A stretch of DNA of 64,000 bases from Sambucus nigra (GCA_949130495.1 OX422210.1:639120585-639184584), one strand, 5' to 3'; positions 10,967 through 24,331 are shown, counted from the stretch's first letter. Numbers and translations are program-made. Notes: generated by a model from the letters alone, not told the origin.

Positions 10967-11376
10967 GGCACCGCAGTGGAAGCCTCTAAACTTAAAGTAT
11001 TACGGTACATGTTATTGGGTGAGAGACGCAATGGGTATACACTAAATAATGGATGGGTCGGGGGACTATTTCTCCGTCTGGAAGATGGGCGTAGAATAAT
11101 TCCACGTCTGGTGGGATAATCGGATTTTGTTACAATATAAATAATAAATGGGGCGGGAAATACTTTTGCGCCTGGCATGGGACGGGAAAGTGTTTTGCGC
11201 CTGCCATGGGACTCACACGTCTCTGCCATACTAGAGGATCCCTTATCCCTCCCTTCCATCTATGGGAGCTTAAACGAATCCGTTTCATTTTGTATGGAAT
11301 TTACCTCCCATTGCGACTCCAAACCAACAAAACTAAATGATCCACAATGGTATTAGAGGACCCATTGTGGATGGCC
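10967..11376. mobile_element. Probable Tourist-like MITE (410 bp)
   Basis: The left end GGCACCGCAGTGGAAGCCTC and the right end in reverse (GGCCATCCACAATGGGTCCTC) align at about 70%. Both sides are flanked by TAA (10964-10966, 11377-11379). The right arm contains the short palindrome ATCCACAATGG/CCATTGTGGAT. The interior repeats TTTTGCGCCTG and GGGACGGGAAA blocks. Superfamily assignment rests on the TAA duplication only. Confidence 0.45.
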
Positions 11377-12066
11377 TAAGGTTGTTATATTGATATATGA
11401 CATATTGATATTTGATCCCTAAAGTTTTGATATATTGATATATTCCTATCAAATTAATATATAGATATTTGACCCTAAAGTTCAGATCGATTCGAGATTG
11501 ATGACGCTCCCGAAATAAATAATTGGGGATCGAATCTCTATAATGGACGGACCCATTAGTCAACCAAATTTAACAGTTAATTTATGTTACGCTACTAAAA
11601 TGCCCTTAATACATTGAAGTGAATTACAAAATTTCCCTTAATATAGTGGTTTTTTATTTAAAAAAGGCCAAATTCTTTCTCCCTCTGTCTCCCTCTCTCC
11701 CACTTCTCAATGACACTCACACACACATGCAAAAGACATAAACATATATATGATATGTATAGATAATCATATATTTTAAAAATATTTTAAAAAAATTATT
11801 AAAAAAATCATATTAATAAAAAATCTACAATTATGGAAAATTCATCTAAATTAGTATGGTAATTAAAAAAAATTCTAGGATATAAACTAAATCAATTAGA
11901 ATGAATTTTTTGTGGATTTTCTAATTTTTTTTTGCATCTTCCATTTTTTTGGGTATTTTTCCCTAACCATAGAAAATGCAATTTTATTAGGTGAATGTGA
12001 AAATTGATTTTCTTGTACTCTTCAGAATTTTGGGGTGAGTGTTGAGATACATATATATATATTTGT

Positions 12067-12123
<57 letters not shown>

Positions 12124-12449
12124 GAGAGAGAGAGAGAGACTTCTTCCCAATTCATATTATGTTTAAAGGCTATTTTAGTAAATTAACAAATATCAAAAGT
12201 AAAAGTGAGATAGACAATGGTTAGGACGACCTCTTCTTAGAAATCTCGAGAATTAAAGCCGTAAAAAACATGAACCGTCCCTCAATTCATACCCAAATTC
12301 ACTAGACTCAAATTCCAATAAGGATGGTATTGTAGGGAGTAAAGATAATTGGTCAACTCATGACTCTGTCCAAATTGTTTTTTGGAGTTCAATCTCTAAA
12401 TGGTAAAAAAATATGGGGGTCAAATCCTAAATGACCCGTATTATATAAT
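11377..12449. other. AT-rich intergenic region with microsatellites
   Basis: From 11,384 to 11,475 there are iterated TATTGATAT motifs. From 12,047 to 12,141 there is a (TA)n(CA)n(TA)n(GA)n compound microsatellite. I see no gene. Confidence 0.5.
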
Positions 12450-13175
12450 TGTAATCGCCTAAAACTAGTATATTGATTATCTTGGCTTAAATATACTAGT
12501 TATAAACACATAAAAAATAAGAGATCTTAAAAACTGAAACATTAATACTAGAGAAAATAATAGAGAGATGAGAGAAATAGAAATATAATCGAATTTACAT
12601 GATTCGCTCCTAAAGTGGTGCTTACGTCCACAGGTGCCTGTTGATTGTATTGATTCATAGGGCAAAAGTCATTGACAAGCACAATAGAAAACCTCTCAAG
12701 TTCTCTCCAGAGTTGGACAACATAACAGTAAGGAAAAATATATCGAATCCCCAAAAATATGGGTGGTATGTGCTATTAATAGGCTGTAAGAAGAGAGAGA
12801 AATGTGAGTGCCACATGTCCTACCTTTACAGGTTAGGAAGGTACGCACTTTTCAACATGGTGAGAGAATAATCATTGTTAGTTATTGGCACATGGGGGAG
12901 AGGGGATATTTGCATATCTCCTCCATGTGCACATGCGGTGAATGTTGCTAACGTCATCTAGTCACATAGTACATGCTTACTGTAATAGTGTTAACTAATA
13001 GTGTCAATTGAATGCTGACTAATGGAGATTAACAAACTGTCAGGATTGGATGGACCGACCTCATTCTCGGGCTAATGAGGTTTTTAGCTGGGACCGACCT
13101 CATTTTTGCTGATGTATGATCATATGTGTCCTCTTTTAATTGGTCCATGAGCTATCCCATAATTATGGTATAACA
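12450..13175 (-). repeat. Tat element 1, 3' LTR
   Basis: On the plus strand it begins TGTAATCGCC and ends GGTATAACA, so the minus-strand LTR reads TGTTATACC...GGCGATTACA. It aligns along its length with 23,612-24,331. A G-rich polypurine tract (minus strand ATTGGGGGTTA) lies directly beside it at 13,176-13,187. Confidence 0.8.
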
Positions 13176-13544
13176 ATAACCCCCAATACTTTGCTCACGA
13201 TTGTAGCTTATAATAGATTCTTTGAAGTGTTACACCTTCTAGGTAGATGGTAGGCAAAACGAGTGAGTAGAGTTTTAACTTTAAAAAGGCCATCGACTCG
13301 TGTTTTAGCGGCTCAAAAAGTTCTCGTTGACTCATGATGTCCTCGAATCATATGTTTTTTTAGCACATTAAGTTGTGAAATTTATCTAAATTTTATTTTG
13401 GCTTGACGCTCTGGCAGTAGTGGTAGGCGCACTTAATGGGCGTGTGTCTTGGGCAGTGTGGCGATAATTTTAAGGCGTTGATGGTCTTTTCAAGGGTGAC
13501 GTCAAGTCTATTTTTGAAATAAGTAATGATTGCCACCTTGGACT
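13176..13544. other. Upstream region of the antisense gene
   Basis: Holds the polypurine tract of the retrotransposon and, read on the plus strand, the probable upstream promoter region of the antisense gene. No open frame. Confidence 0.4.
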
Positions 13545-13552
13545 TATAAAAG
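13545..13552 (+). promoter_or_regulatory. TATA box for the antisense gene of Tat element 1
   Basis: TATAAAAG is followed by a pyrimidine- and AAA-rich leader (13,560-13,690) and then the antisense coding region. The younger element has TATTTAAG in the corresponding place (55,282-55,289). The shared position in two diverged elements supports function. Confidence 0.55.
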
Positions 13553-14086
13553 CCTCTTCCCAAACCATTCTAACCTTTTGCAATCCCAAAATCCTTCACA
13601 CACATCCTAAAGAGAAAAAAGTCTTCTCTGTTCAAATCCTTTCTTCTCTAGCTATCTCTTTCTTGTTATCCACCATTTTTTACCACATTCATGTTTCAAA
13701 AGCTTCTTGCCGGCGTGTATTTCCTACTTTTAAGAGTTCACCATGTGTAATACGATCATTTTTGAGTTAGTTTTGGCCGTTTGAGAGTTTCGGGCACCAT
13801 CTTTCCCCATTTCTCTAGTTTTAGGGTTTTCTCGACATTGTTTATCCTTTTTTTGCGATTTTATTGAGTATTGTGGTTGCAGATGTTAATTGTCAATTAA
13901 TTGATGTTTTGATGGTGTTTAACACACTTTAGGTGGCCATTGAGTTGGTTAGCCTAGGGTTTTCCTTAGGTTTAGGGTAAATCAATATCTTTCCAAATCA
14001 AATAACCTTCGAGCCTTCTCTTTTTGCCAAACTACCTTTATGAGTAAATATTCCGGGCTGATAAATAGGTAGCCCATATTAGAGAG

Positions 14087-16609
14087 ATGGACAAGGTTTT
14101 TCCCAATGTTGTTGAGGAGAGGTTCCTAACCCCTCTTCAGATTGTTCAACCCGAGGACGATCCCTCTCACCCTAAGTTTACCCCAAAGGTTCCTTCTTCT
14201 ATGGGTTAGCTCCTCAGCCCCCAAGTGTGGAATATAGTAGACCTGACTTTCTAAGGTCTACTAGCTTTGACTGTGTTAATCGCTAGTTTGGTGATATGAA
14301 CTACGTAGACATAACCTCCAAAGGTATTATAATTAACCTTGAGACGTCCACTGATAGGCCCATATCCAAGGATCCTACTTTACCTTCTACCTCACTAGTT
14401 ACCGTCCATTCAGATGAGGAAAGCGTCTCTGGCCGTTCATATGATGTTTTACTACCGAGTCCCAAAACCACGACTACAATATTACTAAAGAGGAACTGGA
14501 TAACTTGTAAGAAATCTATAACATCCCCATTAGTATCACATGTAGGTTGCCTAATTATGATGATATGGTTTATGATTTACGCTAGATTGATGAAATTTGC
14601 TTCCCAGTGTGGGCATTGTGGGTTAGGGTTTGTCTTTCGCTTCACCCGATTATTAGGTCAATATTAAAAAGTTATGGGGTAACCCCAACCCAATTCCCTC
14701 CAAATGCTTATAGGACTATCTCAAGATCTATGGTATACTGGAGGTAGCAATATGGATTCAACATCACTAATGATGTTTTTAGATTTATTTATGGGGTAAA
14801 GGATACTGCTAACGCCCTGGAGTATTACTATTTCCCCTAGGAAATCCCACCAAAAGATGGTTAAAGTTACCCAGATGAGCAATTACATTTGGGAAAACAA
14901 GTTTATCTTCTTGAAGGATAATTGGGAGTTCGACCTAAATAAGCAATTACACTCACAACTTGCTCAAAGCTTTAAAGAGTCTGGTTAATTGATTCAGCGT
15001 GCCCGACCCCTTTAATTTGAGGAGATCTTTTCCTTAAATAAGTTTACAATGATGGGATATTATAAGTCTATAAGGTTGAATCAATATCAAAAGGTAGCTC
15101 AAGAACCAATCGCTACTGAGGTTGACATTGAGTCTAACCAGTAGATCTAGGTCGAGGAAGGTAAGAAAATTTTACAACTGTTAGGTCATTTTCATTTTTA
15201 TACTACAGCTTTCCTAGTTATTGAATTTCTGTGTAGCATCTACTTCATAAGTTTCGAGGTTTCGTGTTGGAGCTTCTACATGAATGGCTCCTAAGCAAAT
15301 TGAATATGAAATTCTTGATCTCACCCATTAAAAAATATTGAGAAAGAGGCTAAGAGAAAAGACGATTACTAAGGTGAAGAAGAAATCCCGAACTAAAGCT
15401 GATACTAGATAAAGGGCCGATGTTAAGGCCAAAAAATTATTGCTGCCAAGGCCAAGGAAAATCTATTACCGTCGATGATTACCATGCTGCTAGCAATAAG
15501 AGGCCAACAGAGACTTTCAACCTTTAACCTGGTTCAATTCTCCCCGGGTTGGAAGACCTGAGGCCATTGAGGCCTACATTAAATCCTGTGCTAATCGATG
15601 GGGAGTCAGCTCATCGTATGTTCAGGGAAACTAAAGTTAACCTCTAGTATACTATGGTGGAAGAATATAAGTTCGATGCTAATAATACCATTTGCCTTAA
15701 CGAGAGAAAGAAAAACCCATAGTCCATTTTTCATTATATAGGTAATGCCTTGGAGGTGCTCGACTATAATGGTACAATCCCGACTTTGAGTACCTATGAA
15801 GTTTTGGCCTTGATGCCCTGTGAACACTTTCCCATCACAAGGCATATGTATTAAGTTACGAAGATTATTTTGTTTTTGGAGCCTCTTTGTTACTTAGCTG
15901 ATATAACTCATTTTTTTTTTCAGAGTGGAATGGAAAACGGTTATTCTGAGGGATAAATCTCATGCTGCTATTAAGGGTGTTTTTATCAAGTGAAGCAGGA
16001 AAACCAAGAGGTCCAGGAGCAATGCGTCACTTAGAGTCAAAAAGTGATCAACTTAGAAGGGGAGGTAACTCAGACATGCGTTGAGATAAAAGAAAAAGAT
16101 TACCAAATGATGGAGAACACCATAGCTCTTTGTGCAGCTAAGGAGGAGAATAAAAAACTGAAATAGCAAATCAGCACTGATGCCACTAGGATTCTATGCT
16201 TGGAGGATGTACTTGCCTAAACTGAGGTATCTTCCATTGAAAAATATAAATCTTCTGCTGACTTCACTTTGAAGACCATGACCTTTTTCTTAGATGGTTA
16301 TGATGAGTTAAAGAGAAGGGTGATGAAATATTTCCCTGACATCGCTAAAGAGATCGGATAATGGGAAGAAGATAACGATGAGGCTAGGGCCTTGGATGCG
16401 AAAGATGATGAAATAGAGGTGGATGATCAACTTATTGAGGATTAAACTATAGGAGAGAATGAGCAGGTTACTTCCACTGATCCAACTCCCATTTCCTATG
16501 AAGCCACCCAAGTGAATGATGAAGGAAAGCCTGTAAATACTCCTATAACTGAGGTTGCAGATGGAAATGCCTCCCATGTTCTGCCTTCTACTGACGATGT
16601 TGTTACTTA
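14087..16609 (+). pseudogene. Antisense ORF (aORF) of Tat element 1, intron-containing pseudogene
   Basis: Transcribed opposite to gag-pol. It opens with an ATG at 14,087 (MDKVFPNVVEERFLTPLQ) and decays through stops and frameshifts. A stretch near 14,520-14,760 reads LPNYDDMVYDL, then CFPVWALWVRVCLSLHPI and FPPNAYRTISR. This is the conserved core of the putative gypsy-type transposon family (PF04195-like) known from antisense frames of Tat elements. Plus-strand splice sites support transcription: donor GAAG/GTAAGA near 15,162 and acceptor TTTTTTTTTCAG near 15,923. The tail (15,950-16,440) is Lys/Glu-rich and probably coiled-coil. Function unknown. Confidence 0.65.
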
Positions 16610-17480
16610 AGCCCCTTGTTTTATATTTTGCGAAGCTTTAATTTAATTTGCTATTTCTCTTGAATATTTTTAAACAATGTATGTAATTTTGAACAATCGT
16701 ATCTATTATTATCAGTTTAAGTTGAATGGATCTTTTGTCTGAATATAAATATTTTCTATTCTTCTCTACTTCTATTTATGCATGTGATGTTCATTTGTTT
16801 AATTTTGCTAGGCTAAGCTATTATCCCCCACTTTTGCGTAAGTGTTTTTGTATTGTGCAAAATATTTTTTACAGTTAAAGTGGTTGGATCTTGTCGACCT
16901 GCCAATATTTTTAATATTGTCTTGTGGTCAGATCTTATTAACCTGAACTAACTTACTATCTTTTTAAATTAGAATGGGCCTACTTATAGTTTAGTCTTTT
17001 CATCTTATGGTAAGATCTTGTCGACTTGACCTGACTTACTGGATACCTGTTGAACGAACCTAATTTTTCCTGAAGGGGTCGTTATAAGTGAAAACTTAAA
17101 GTTCCCCTATCAACTTGTGTTGTGATTTTCCATTTCTTTAGCCAACTTACTGGTCGTGTGGACGGATCTTATCGTCCTGACCAATGGACAACATTGGTTT
17201 CCCCAAGTCGTCCAACTTCTTGATCATGACCTGTCTAAGACGGGGCCTTTTATGATGTAAAGTCTAGTTATTATTAACTTGATTCATACATCTATGAGAT
17301 GTTTTTGACCTGATCTTCTTGCCCATTTATTGTGCTGATGAACTTTGCATTAAATATTGAAGAAACTTGAAATAACAACATGATTGGATAGGGAAGCATC
17401 TAATTCTCATTGATACTTTGAAAAGTTTTATTTAAGAATTTTAAACTAATCATGTAAACATACTTCTCTCAAAATTTAAT
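16610..17480. repeat. 3' untranslated region of Tat element 1 with degenerate repeats
   Basis: No coding frame. Between 16,850 and 17,330 loosely repeated units of the type GGTTGGATCTTGTCGACCTG, GGTCAGATCTTATTAACCTG and GGACGGATCTTATCGTCCTG recur. They occupy the same place as the minisatellite of the younger element (59,225-60,005). Confidence 0.55.
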
Positions 17481-17489
17481 CTGCTCATA

Positions 17490-20400
17490 TCTACTGGTAA
17501 TACTTTCTTAAGTGCTCGACGTTCGAAGGATTTTTGAACTACTCACCTTCTAGAGTCTCAATCCGATAATTCCCCGGTCTTATAACTGATGAAACTCTAT
17601 AGGGTCCCTGCTATTTTGGTTCCATCTTATTTCCCATTTGGATGAATTTCTTTAAGTTGTAATCCCCATCTTTTAAGGTTCTTGACTTCACCCTCTTCTT
17701 ATAAAATCATGCTATTCTTTACTGGTAAGCCGCCACCCGTAGATTTTCCTATTCCTTGACCTCTTCGATTAAATATAGATCGAGGTTTCTCATAAAATCA
17801 CTGATCGATGAGTTAATATTGAGCACTTTATGGATTTGCATGCTGATATTTGTTAGCACCACTACTTCTGTGCCGAATGCCAACATGAAACGAGTCTTGT
17901 TTTTTGATGCTCTAGGAGTCATTCTATATACCTAGATCACACTTTGCAACTCATTTATCCAATTGGATTTTGCATCATTTACTCTCTTCTTCATCTCATC
18001 AAGCAAGGTCTTGTTAGTGACCTCAGTTTTCCTATTTCATTTGGGATGAGCGGGCGCAGAATACAACTTCTTTATTTTAGCTATGATATAATAGTCTTCG
18101 AATTGGCCATCATCAAACTGTGTGTCGTGGTCGGTAATAAAGGCTTAGGGCATCTCGTACCATTATATAATGTTCTTCCATATGAAATGGAAAACCTTTT
18201 TATAAAGCATATCTACCAATGGCTTGACTTCCACTCACTTCGTAAAATAGTCTATGAGTACTGCTAAATATTTGAACTTACCCCTCATCTTTGACAAAGG
18301 GCCGACCAAGTCAACACCCCATATGGAAAAGGGTCGGGGTGATGTGATAGACATTAGGCCTTTTATGGATAACTATATATCATTGGCATTTGTCACACTT
18401 TCTGGCATAGTCAGCACAATCCTTTTTTATTGTTAGATAGTAGTATCCCTAAGTGACGACCCTCTTAACCAATGACCTACCTGCAAACGTCCTCCACAAG
18501 AACCTTCGTGCACCTCTTTGATCAAATTGGGCAGTTCTTTAGGGTGGAAACATCGTACTAGTTACATGATAAAGCCTCGTTTGAATAGAACTCCTCTTTC
18601 TTGCACATACCTCATTACTTTCTACCGAAGTCTTCATGCCTCGTTGGGTTCTTTTGGTATTGCGTTAGTCTTTAGATGTGCTCTGATAGGATCCATCCAG
18701 GACTGACCCATACTCAGTTCCAAAACTTTTACACATTCCTCATCGATGCTACGTTGTAATAAAATTTCCATAGGAAAAACCCTCTAAAGTTTGGATCTCA
18801 TTGTTAATGCCAGCCGAGCCAATACATCTTTCAGACATGTTTTGTTCTCAAAATTTTACCTATTTGTACGACCGTGAACTTTGGTAGCAAAAATATCACC
18901 TCACCTTTGCCAAACACTTTTACGGTGTTTCTTCTAGTGACCCATAGATTCCCAACATCTCATTCACTACTGGTTGAGAATCGCTATGGGCTGTCAACTA
19001 TTTGGTTCCTAGTGATGATGCAAGTCCCAAACCTGTAACTAGGGACTCATACTCTGCCTCGTTATTATAGGATTCAAAGCTAAGCCTGAGGGCATACTCC
19101 ATATCTTCCTGATTAAGCGTTGTGATGATTAGTCCAACCCCACTTTAGTTTGTGCATGATAAGCCATCCATAAAAAAATTTCCACACCAGAGGTTCTTTA
19201 TCAAGGATGCCTTCAACCAAGGAATCATTTTTGAATAGGATTTTGGTTTTTTTCTATTTTGAGTTGGAGTATCCTCAACCTCACTTAGTTTCTCCTCTTT
19301 ATAGGTGAATTCAATTATGAAATTGGCCGCAACTTTGCCTTTGATCACGATTCTTGGCTCGTATACAGTATTGTATTCCCCTAATTCCATGACCCAAGAC
19401 ATTATCTTGCTAGACATTTCAGGCTTATGGATAGCTTACTAGAGAGGTAGGTCTATACACACCAAAACTGTATGAGCTTGGAAGTATTATTCCATCCTCA
19501 GAGAGGCCTCAATTAGAGCTAGAGGTAATTTTTCCAACCTTGAATATCGAACTTGTGTTCAATGATAAGCTTTACTAGTGTAATATACTGGCTTCTGCAC
19601 ACCATCCCCCAATTGCACCAGCATCGAACTCACATTAGACACAGATACTGCCAAATATAAGTACAACTTCTCACTTAGGTTAGGCCTAAATAACAAATGC
19701 ATTGATCCTAAGTACTTCTTCATCTCTAAAAATGATTTCTGACATTATTTATTTCATTCAAATGTCTTTATGAGAACCTTAAAAAATATCAAACACTGAT
19801 ATGCTGCCCTCGAGATAAAATGTTTAGAGTAGATACTTATTTGGTCACGCTTTGAATTTTTTTCTTGCTCTTGGGAGGATGCATATTGATCAAAGCCTCG
19901 ATCTTATCAGATTTGGCATCTATACCCATCTAGTTAACAATAAAGTTGAGGAGCTTTCTTGCACTTACCCTGAAGACACATTTACTGAATTCAGCTTCAT
20001 CTGGTACTTTTCTATCTGATCGAATATTTGGCTAAGGTCACGAATATGACCAGCGTCCTTTTTAATCTTTGTCAGCATGTCATCCACATAAACCCCATGG
20101 TTTTCCCAATCTTCTCTTCAAAGACCTTGTTGACTAGCCTTTGGTACACTGCTCTGGTGTTTTTGAGCCTGAAGGGCATGACATTGTAGCAAAACATATC
20201 TCAACTGGTGATAAATGAGTTATTCTCTTAATTTTCAGGCTTCATCCTTATATTATTATACCTTGAATATGCATCCATAAAGCTGAGCAAATTGTGCCCA
20301 GCTGTGGCATCGACCAAATGCTCGATTCGGCGTAGCAGATAGTGATCTTTGGGACGTGCTCTATTGAGGTCGACAAAATTGACGCACATGCGCCATTTGT

Positions 20401-21080
20401 TATTCTTCTTTAGGATCATCATAACATTGGAGATCCAATTTCGATATTTCACATCTTTGATAAAAAATTATTTTCTTCAACTTGTACACTTATTATTGAA
20501 TAACCATATTCTTCTCTTGAGAGAATACATGACATTTTTGCTTAGTCAACTTCACATCTTTTACATTGCTAAGTTAGTGGTAGAGTACATATTGATATAT
20601 CCAGGCATGTCCTTATGGATCCACATGAACACATTCTTTATACGCCTAAAAAAATATGCTAATTCCATCTTCAGTGATGGATTCAGCTACGAGTCAATCT
20701 GGGTTGTTATTTTTGGATGCTCATTGTCCAATATAATTGGCTCAATCATCTTTACCACTTAAACGACTACCAACTTATCTTCATCTTGAGGATTTAATGT
20801 CTCGATCTGATAAGTTTGGGCTAATTTCTTGTATTCCTTCTACTTAATCGATGTGTAGTAGCATCCTCTTGCTTCTACTTAGTTTCCCTTCACCACACTA
20901 ACTCCATAGTGCGTAGGTAATTTTAAGCACCGTTGGACAATATAGGAGAATTTTTTTAACCTTTTCAAGATAACTCTGTTGAAGAAAATGTTATAAGCTA
21001 ATGCTAAGTTCTTATCTAAGATTAAGAAACGCATCATGTGACTTCGGCAGGTGAACCATGTCTCGATAACAACTTCCATC
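17490..21080 (-). pseudogene. Tat element 1 pol: PR, RT, RNase H, aRNH and integrase remnants
   Basis: Minus strand, read downwards. 21,079-20,879 is the C-terminal protease region (FLILDKNLALAYN, KLPTHYGVSVVKGN), matching the intact counterpart in the younger element. 20,452-20,228 is RT (NNKWRMCVNFVDLNRARPKD then FMDAYSRYNNIRM). 19,417-19,145 ends the first RNase H (MELGEYNTVYEPR) and begins the archaeal-type RNase H (FMDGLSCTN). Integrase lies at about 18,760-17,500 with numerous stops. Every domain has frame breaks. Confidence 0.75.
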
Positions 21081-21604
21081 TCAATTGTTCACAAGGGGTA
21101 CACCTCCCCCCCCCCCCCCAAAAAAAAAAAAAACCAATAAGCGAGTGATGATACGCCTATAGCTTTCTATCCTCTAACTTTAGCCTTTTAAAACAGTGAT
21201 AAAACAACACACATGCAAAACTGCCATTATCGACAAAGATCTTGTAAATCGACCTTTTGTGGACCATCATGGTGACGACCAGAGGGTCATCTTGTGGATA
21301 CAACAAACCAGTCAGATCATCTTTGGAGAAACTTACTATTAATGGTATTTATTTACCTTGAAGGGAATGTTTGCACCACATTGGCCATGCTCATATTATT
21401 TACGTGCGCACAAGCCTTCCCCTCATTTAGGTATGCCTTCCTCTTGATTGGTTCATCTCCACCACTGGCATTACCTCCGATAATGAAATGACATCCCAAA
21501 TAAATATTTCCTACATTATCCAGTAGCTCCTTAGGATTTTTTGGCAGATCGTGGTCATCCTCTGAGTCATCATCTCGGCCTCGCTTCTTCTTGTCCTTGC
21601 CTTT

Positions 21605-23307
21605 TTAAGGATATTTTGATCGTATTGTAGGTATTTGATCATCTTTATTCTCGTCTTCTCGGTGAGACTTATCCACATACTTGGTGAGTTTGCCTCTTCC
21701 GATCAGATTCGCAATCTCATTCTTCAAAGCTAAAAAGTTGTCAGTATTATGGCCGCAGTCCTTATGGAGCACACAACACTTTTTTTTATCCCTTCTACTT
21801 GGGGGGAATTTCAACTTTCCTGGACACTTGAGATCCTCACTTCCTCGGATCTTGTTGAGGAAGCGGTGAACCCCCATAGTGAGTGGTGTGTATTCATTGA
21901 ATCTTTTTGGCTTCTTTGACTTATCTTTCTTGGAGTCCTTAGAATTTTCTTTATTTTTTGAAGTTTTTAGTAGCTTGATTAGATTTCTTCTCCGCCTTAG
22001 CCTCCCCGGCATTCATTATCTTCCTCTCCTTGTCCAAGATCTTGACCAACGTGTTCAATAATTCTTTTGCTAAGACCCAATAGAGCCTTCTAAGTAAAAG
22101 GTTGCTCATGATGGCAGAAATTATAATCTTGTCATTATAATCCACCACTTGTAATTTCTCTGTGTTGAATCGGGTGATGTACTCCCTTGTCATTTCATCC
22201 ACTTATTGGTGAACCCTTAACAAGTGATCCACCCTTTTCCATGGCTTGGTGCTAAAGTAGAAATTATTCACGAACATATCGGTCAACTACTTAAAAGTTC
22301 AAATTTTCCCCCTGAAGAACCCATTGTACCATATTTCAATGACCCAGTGAGATTCCTGGAGAAATCCCGACACCGTATGTCATTAGGAATTAAATAGATA
22401 TTCGAGACAACTTGATATTGCTCCATATACAACATCAGATTTGATTTTCCTTCATATCTGAGAGTGATGTTAGGAGGTTTGAACTTTGCAGGCATTAGGA
22501 AAACCACTACTGAAGTTGTGATGGATATCCCTGCACATATCCCCTCTGCAAAGTTTTTCATCTTTATGAGATCACCCAACCTATCTTCCAAGCATTGAAT
22601 TTATCCCTTCCAAGGCTGGTCATCCTGCTCGTCCTTAGCAACTTTATCGGCTTGTCCACGACTCTTAATCGAGCTTTCCTCCCTCCTAATAATGTGTTCG
22701 TATTAATTCGACCCTCTTACACCGTGTCTCGAGCGGGTCGAGCATGTTACATTTTTTGTATTAGACCTTTCATGCTTTTCTATGCGTTCCCTAAGGTCCC
22801 TTCACAGATGTGCTCATATAACCCTTGGGCCCAATCGATCAAAAACTGAGGTTTCCTTTTAAACCACTTGGTTGTTCTTCTTCATAATTTTTATCATCAT
22901 CATACCCTATTGATCAAATGGAAGACATGACTCCTAGATGATAGGATTGATTATTTCGACCAGATCCTGAAAATATGGATCTACTTCCTTCGCCTCGTGA
23001 ACGCAATCGAGTTTCCTTAGGTTCTAAATTGGTTAATCGTGGTGTGACTACCTCCTATCCTTATAGGGGATGGAGGTGGCATATCGCACCTTCGATAAGA
23101 GTTTTCACCAACTCTAAGGGTGAATGGATTCATCTCTGACCTATTCTGTCTGGCCAAAATGCTTTGAGTTAGCCATTTCATATTTTCTTGCATAGCCTAT
23201 AGGATTCTATTTAGAGTTTTTAAGATCCCCTACAAATATCCCATACCTACCGGTGTAGAGGGAGAAATAACCTCTTCGATTCGACTACTTTCTGGGTCCT
23301 TCGCCAT
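21605..23307 (-). pseudogene. Tat element 1 gag remnant
   Basis: The start ATG lies at 23,307 (MAKDPESSRIEEVISPSTP). The capsid-like part includes PAKFKPPNITLRYEGKSNL and IRCRDFSRNLTGS (22,591-22,283), then EYITRFNTEKLQVVDYND (22,202-21,951). The C-terminal part has the Tat gag motif CVLHKDCGHNTDNFLALKNE and LIGRGKLTKYV (about 21,800-21,670), a CxxHxxxGHxT pattern in which the last Cys is Phe. Several stops interrupt it. Confidence 0.75.
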
Positions 23308-23592
23308 TTTTAATAGAAAATGCACAAAAAATTGAGTATTGTGGCTGTAAAAATAGAGTACCGTAACAACGACAAATGGAATCGAAGGAAACGTGAATAA
23401 AAAAAATTGGAAAATACTATTCTAAAGGAATATTTGAAAGATTAATGATAATTAAATAAAAATTGATTACAAAATATCTCTAACCTAATGAAACTCAACT
23501 GAATTGGATTGTTATTCGGTGGTTCACAAAATTTGGGTAACTTTGAGCTCTAAGGAATAAAGATGGTGGAAAGAGACAATGGCAAGTCATTT

Positions 23593-23611
23593 TCCACAGA
23601 CGGTGCCAATC
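23593..23611 (-). promoter_or_regulatory. Primer-binding-site region of Tat element 1
   Basis: Directly inside the 5' LTR the minus strand reads GATTGGCACCGTCTGTGG. It resembles the TTGGCGCCGTCTGTGG segment I recall next to the 5' LTR of many plant gypsy elements, with one CG lost to CA. The cognate tRNA was not determined. Confidence 0.5.
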
Positions 23612-24331
23612 TGTTATCATTGAAAACCTGTATACTAATTATCTTAGCTTGAATATACTAATTATAAACATATAACAAATAAGAGATCTTAATCACTGAA
23701 ACACTAACACTAGAGACAATATTAGAGAGATGAGAGAAATAAAATTATAACCGAATTTATATGGTTCGCTCCCAAAGTGGTGCCTACGTCCACATGTGCA
23801 GTGTTAATTGTATTGATTTACTAGGCAAAATCCATTGACATTTACAATAGGAAATCTCTCAAGTTCTCTCTAGAGTTTGACAACATAACAATAAGAAAAA
23901 AATATATTGAATCCCCTAAAGTGTGGGTGATATGTTCTATTTATAGGCTATTAGAAAAGATAGAAATATGAGTGCCACATGGCTTGCCTTTATAGGTTAA
24001 GAAGGTAAACAATTTACATACATGGTAAGAGAATAATCATCAAGTCAATTATTGGAACATGGGGAAGAATTTTGCATATCTCCTGCACGTGCAATGAATG
24101 TTGCTAACATCACATAGTTACGTAGTACATGTTTCCTATAATGGAGTTAACTAATACTGTCAACTGACTGCTGACTAACGAAGTTTAACGAACTATCAGG
24201 ATTGGCTGGGATGACCTTATTCTAATCCCGACCAGGTTGCTATCTAGTCCCGACCTCATTTCTACTGATGCATGGACACAGGTGTCCTCTTCTAATTAAT
24301 CCATGAGCTGTCCCATATTTTTTCTGTAACA
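23612..24331 (-). repeat. Tat element 1, 5' LTR
   Basis: Plus strand begins TGTTATCATTG and ends TTTCTGTAACA. Collinear with 12,450-13,175, including the shared blocks GAGAGATGAGAGAAATA and GTGGTGC(T/C)TACGTCCACA. Confidence 0.8.

Larger units (their letters stand above)
12450..24331 (-). mobile_element. Tat-lineage Ty3/gypsy retrotransposon 1, both LTRs present
   Basis: Two direct LTRs (12,450-13,175 and 23,612-24,331) enclose gag, protease, RT, RNase H, an additional archaeal-type RNase H and integrase on the minus strand (integrase last, the gypsy order). An 11.9-kb length, a duplicate RNase H and a long pol-to-3'LTR interval with an antisense gene are traits of the plant Tat lineage. The flanks ATAAT (12,445-12,449) and GTAAT (24,332-24,336) are a plausible 5-bp target duplication with one change. 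LTRs look about four-fifths identical, so the insertion is old. All frames are broken. Confidence 0.8.
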
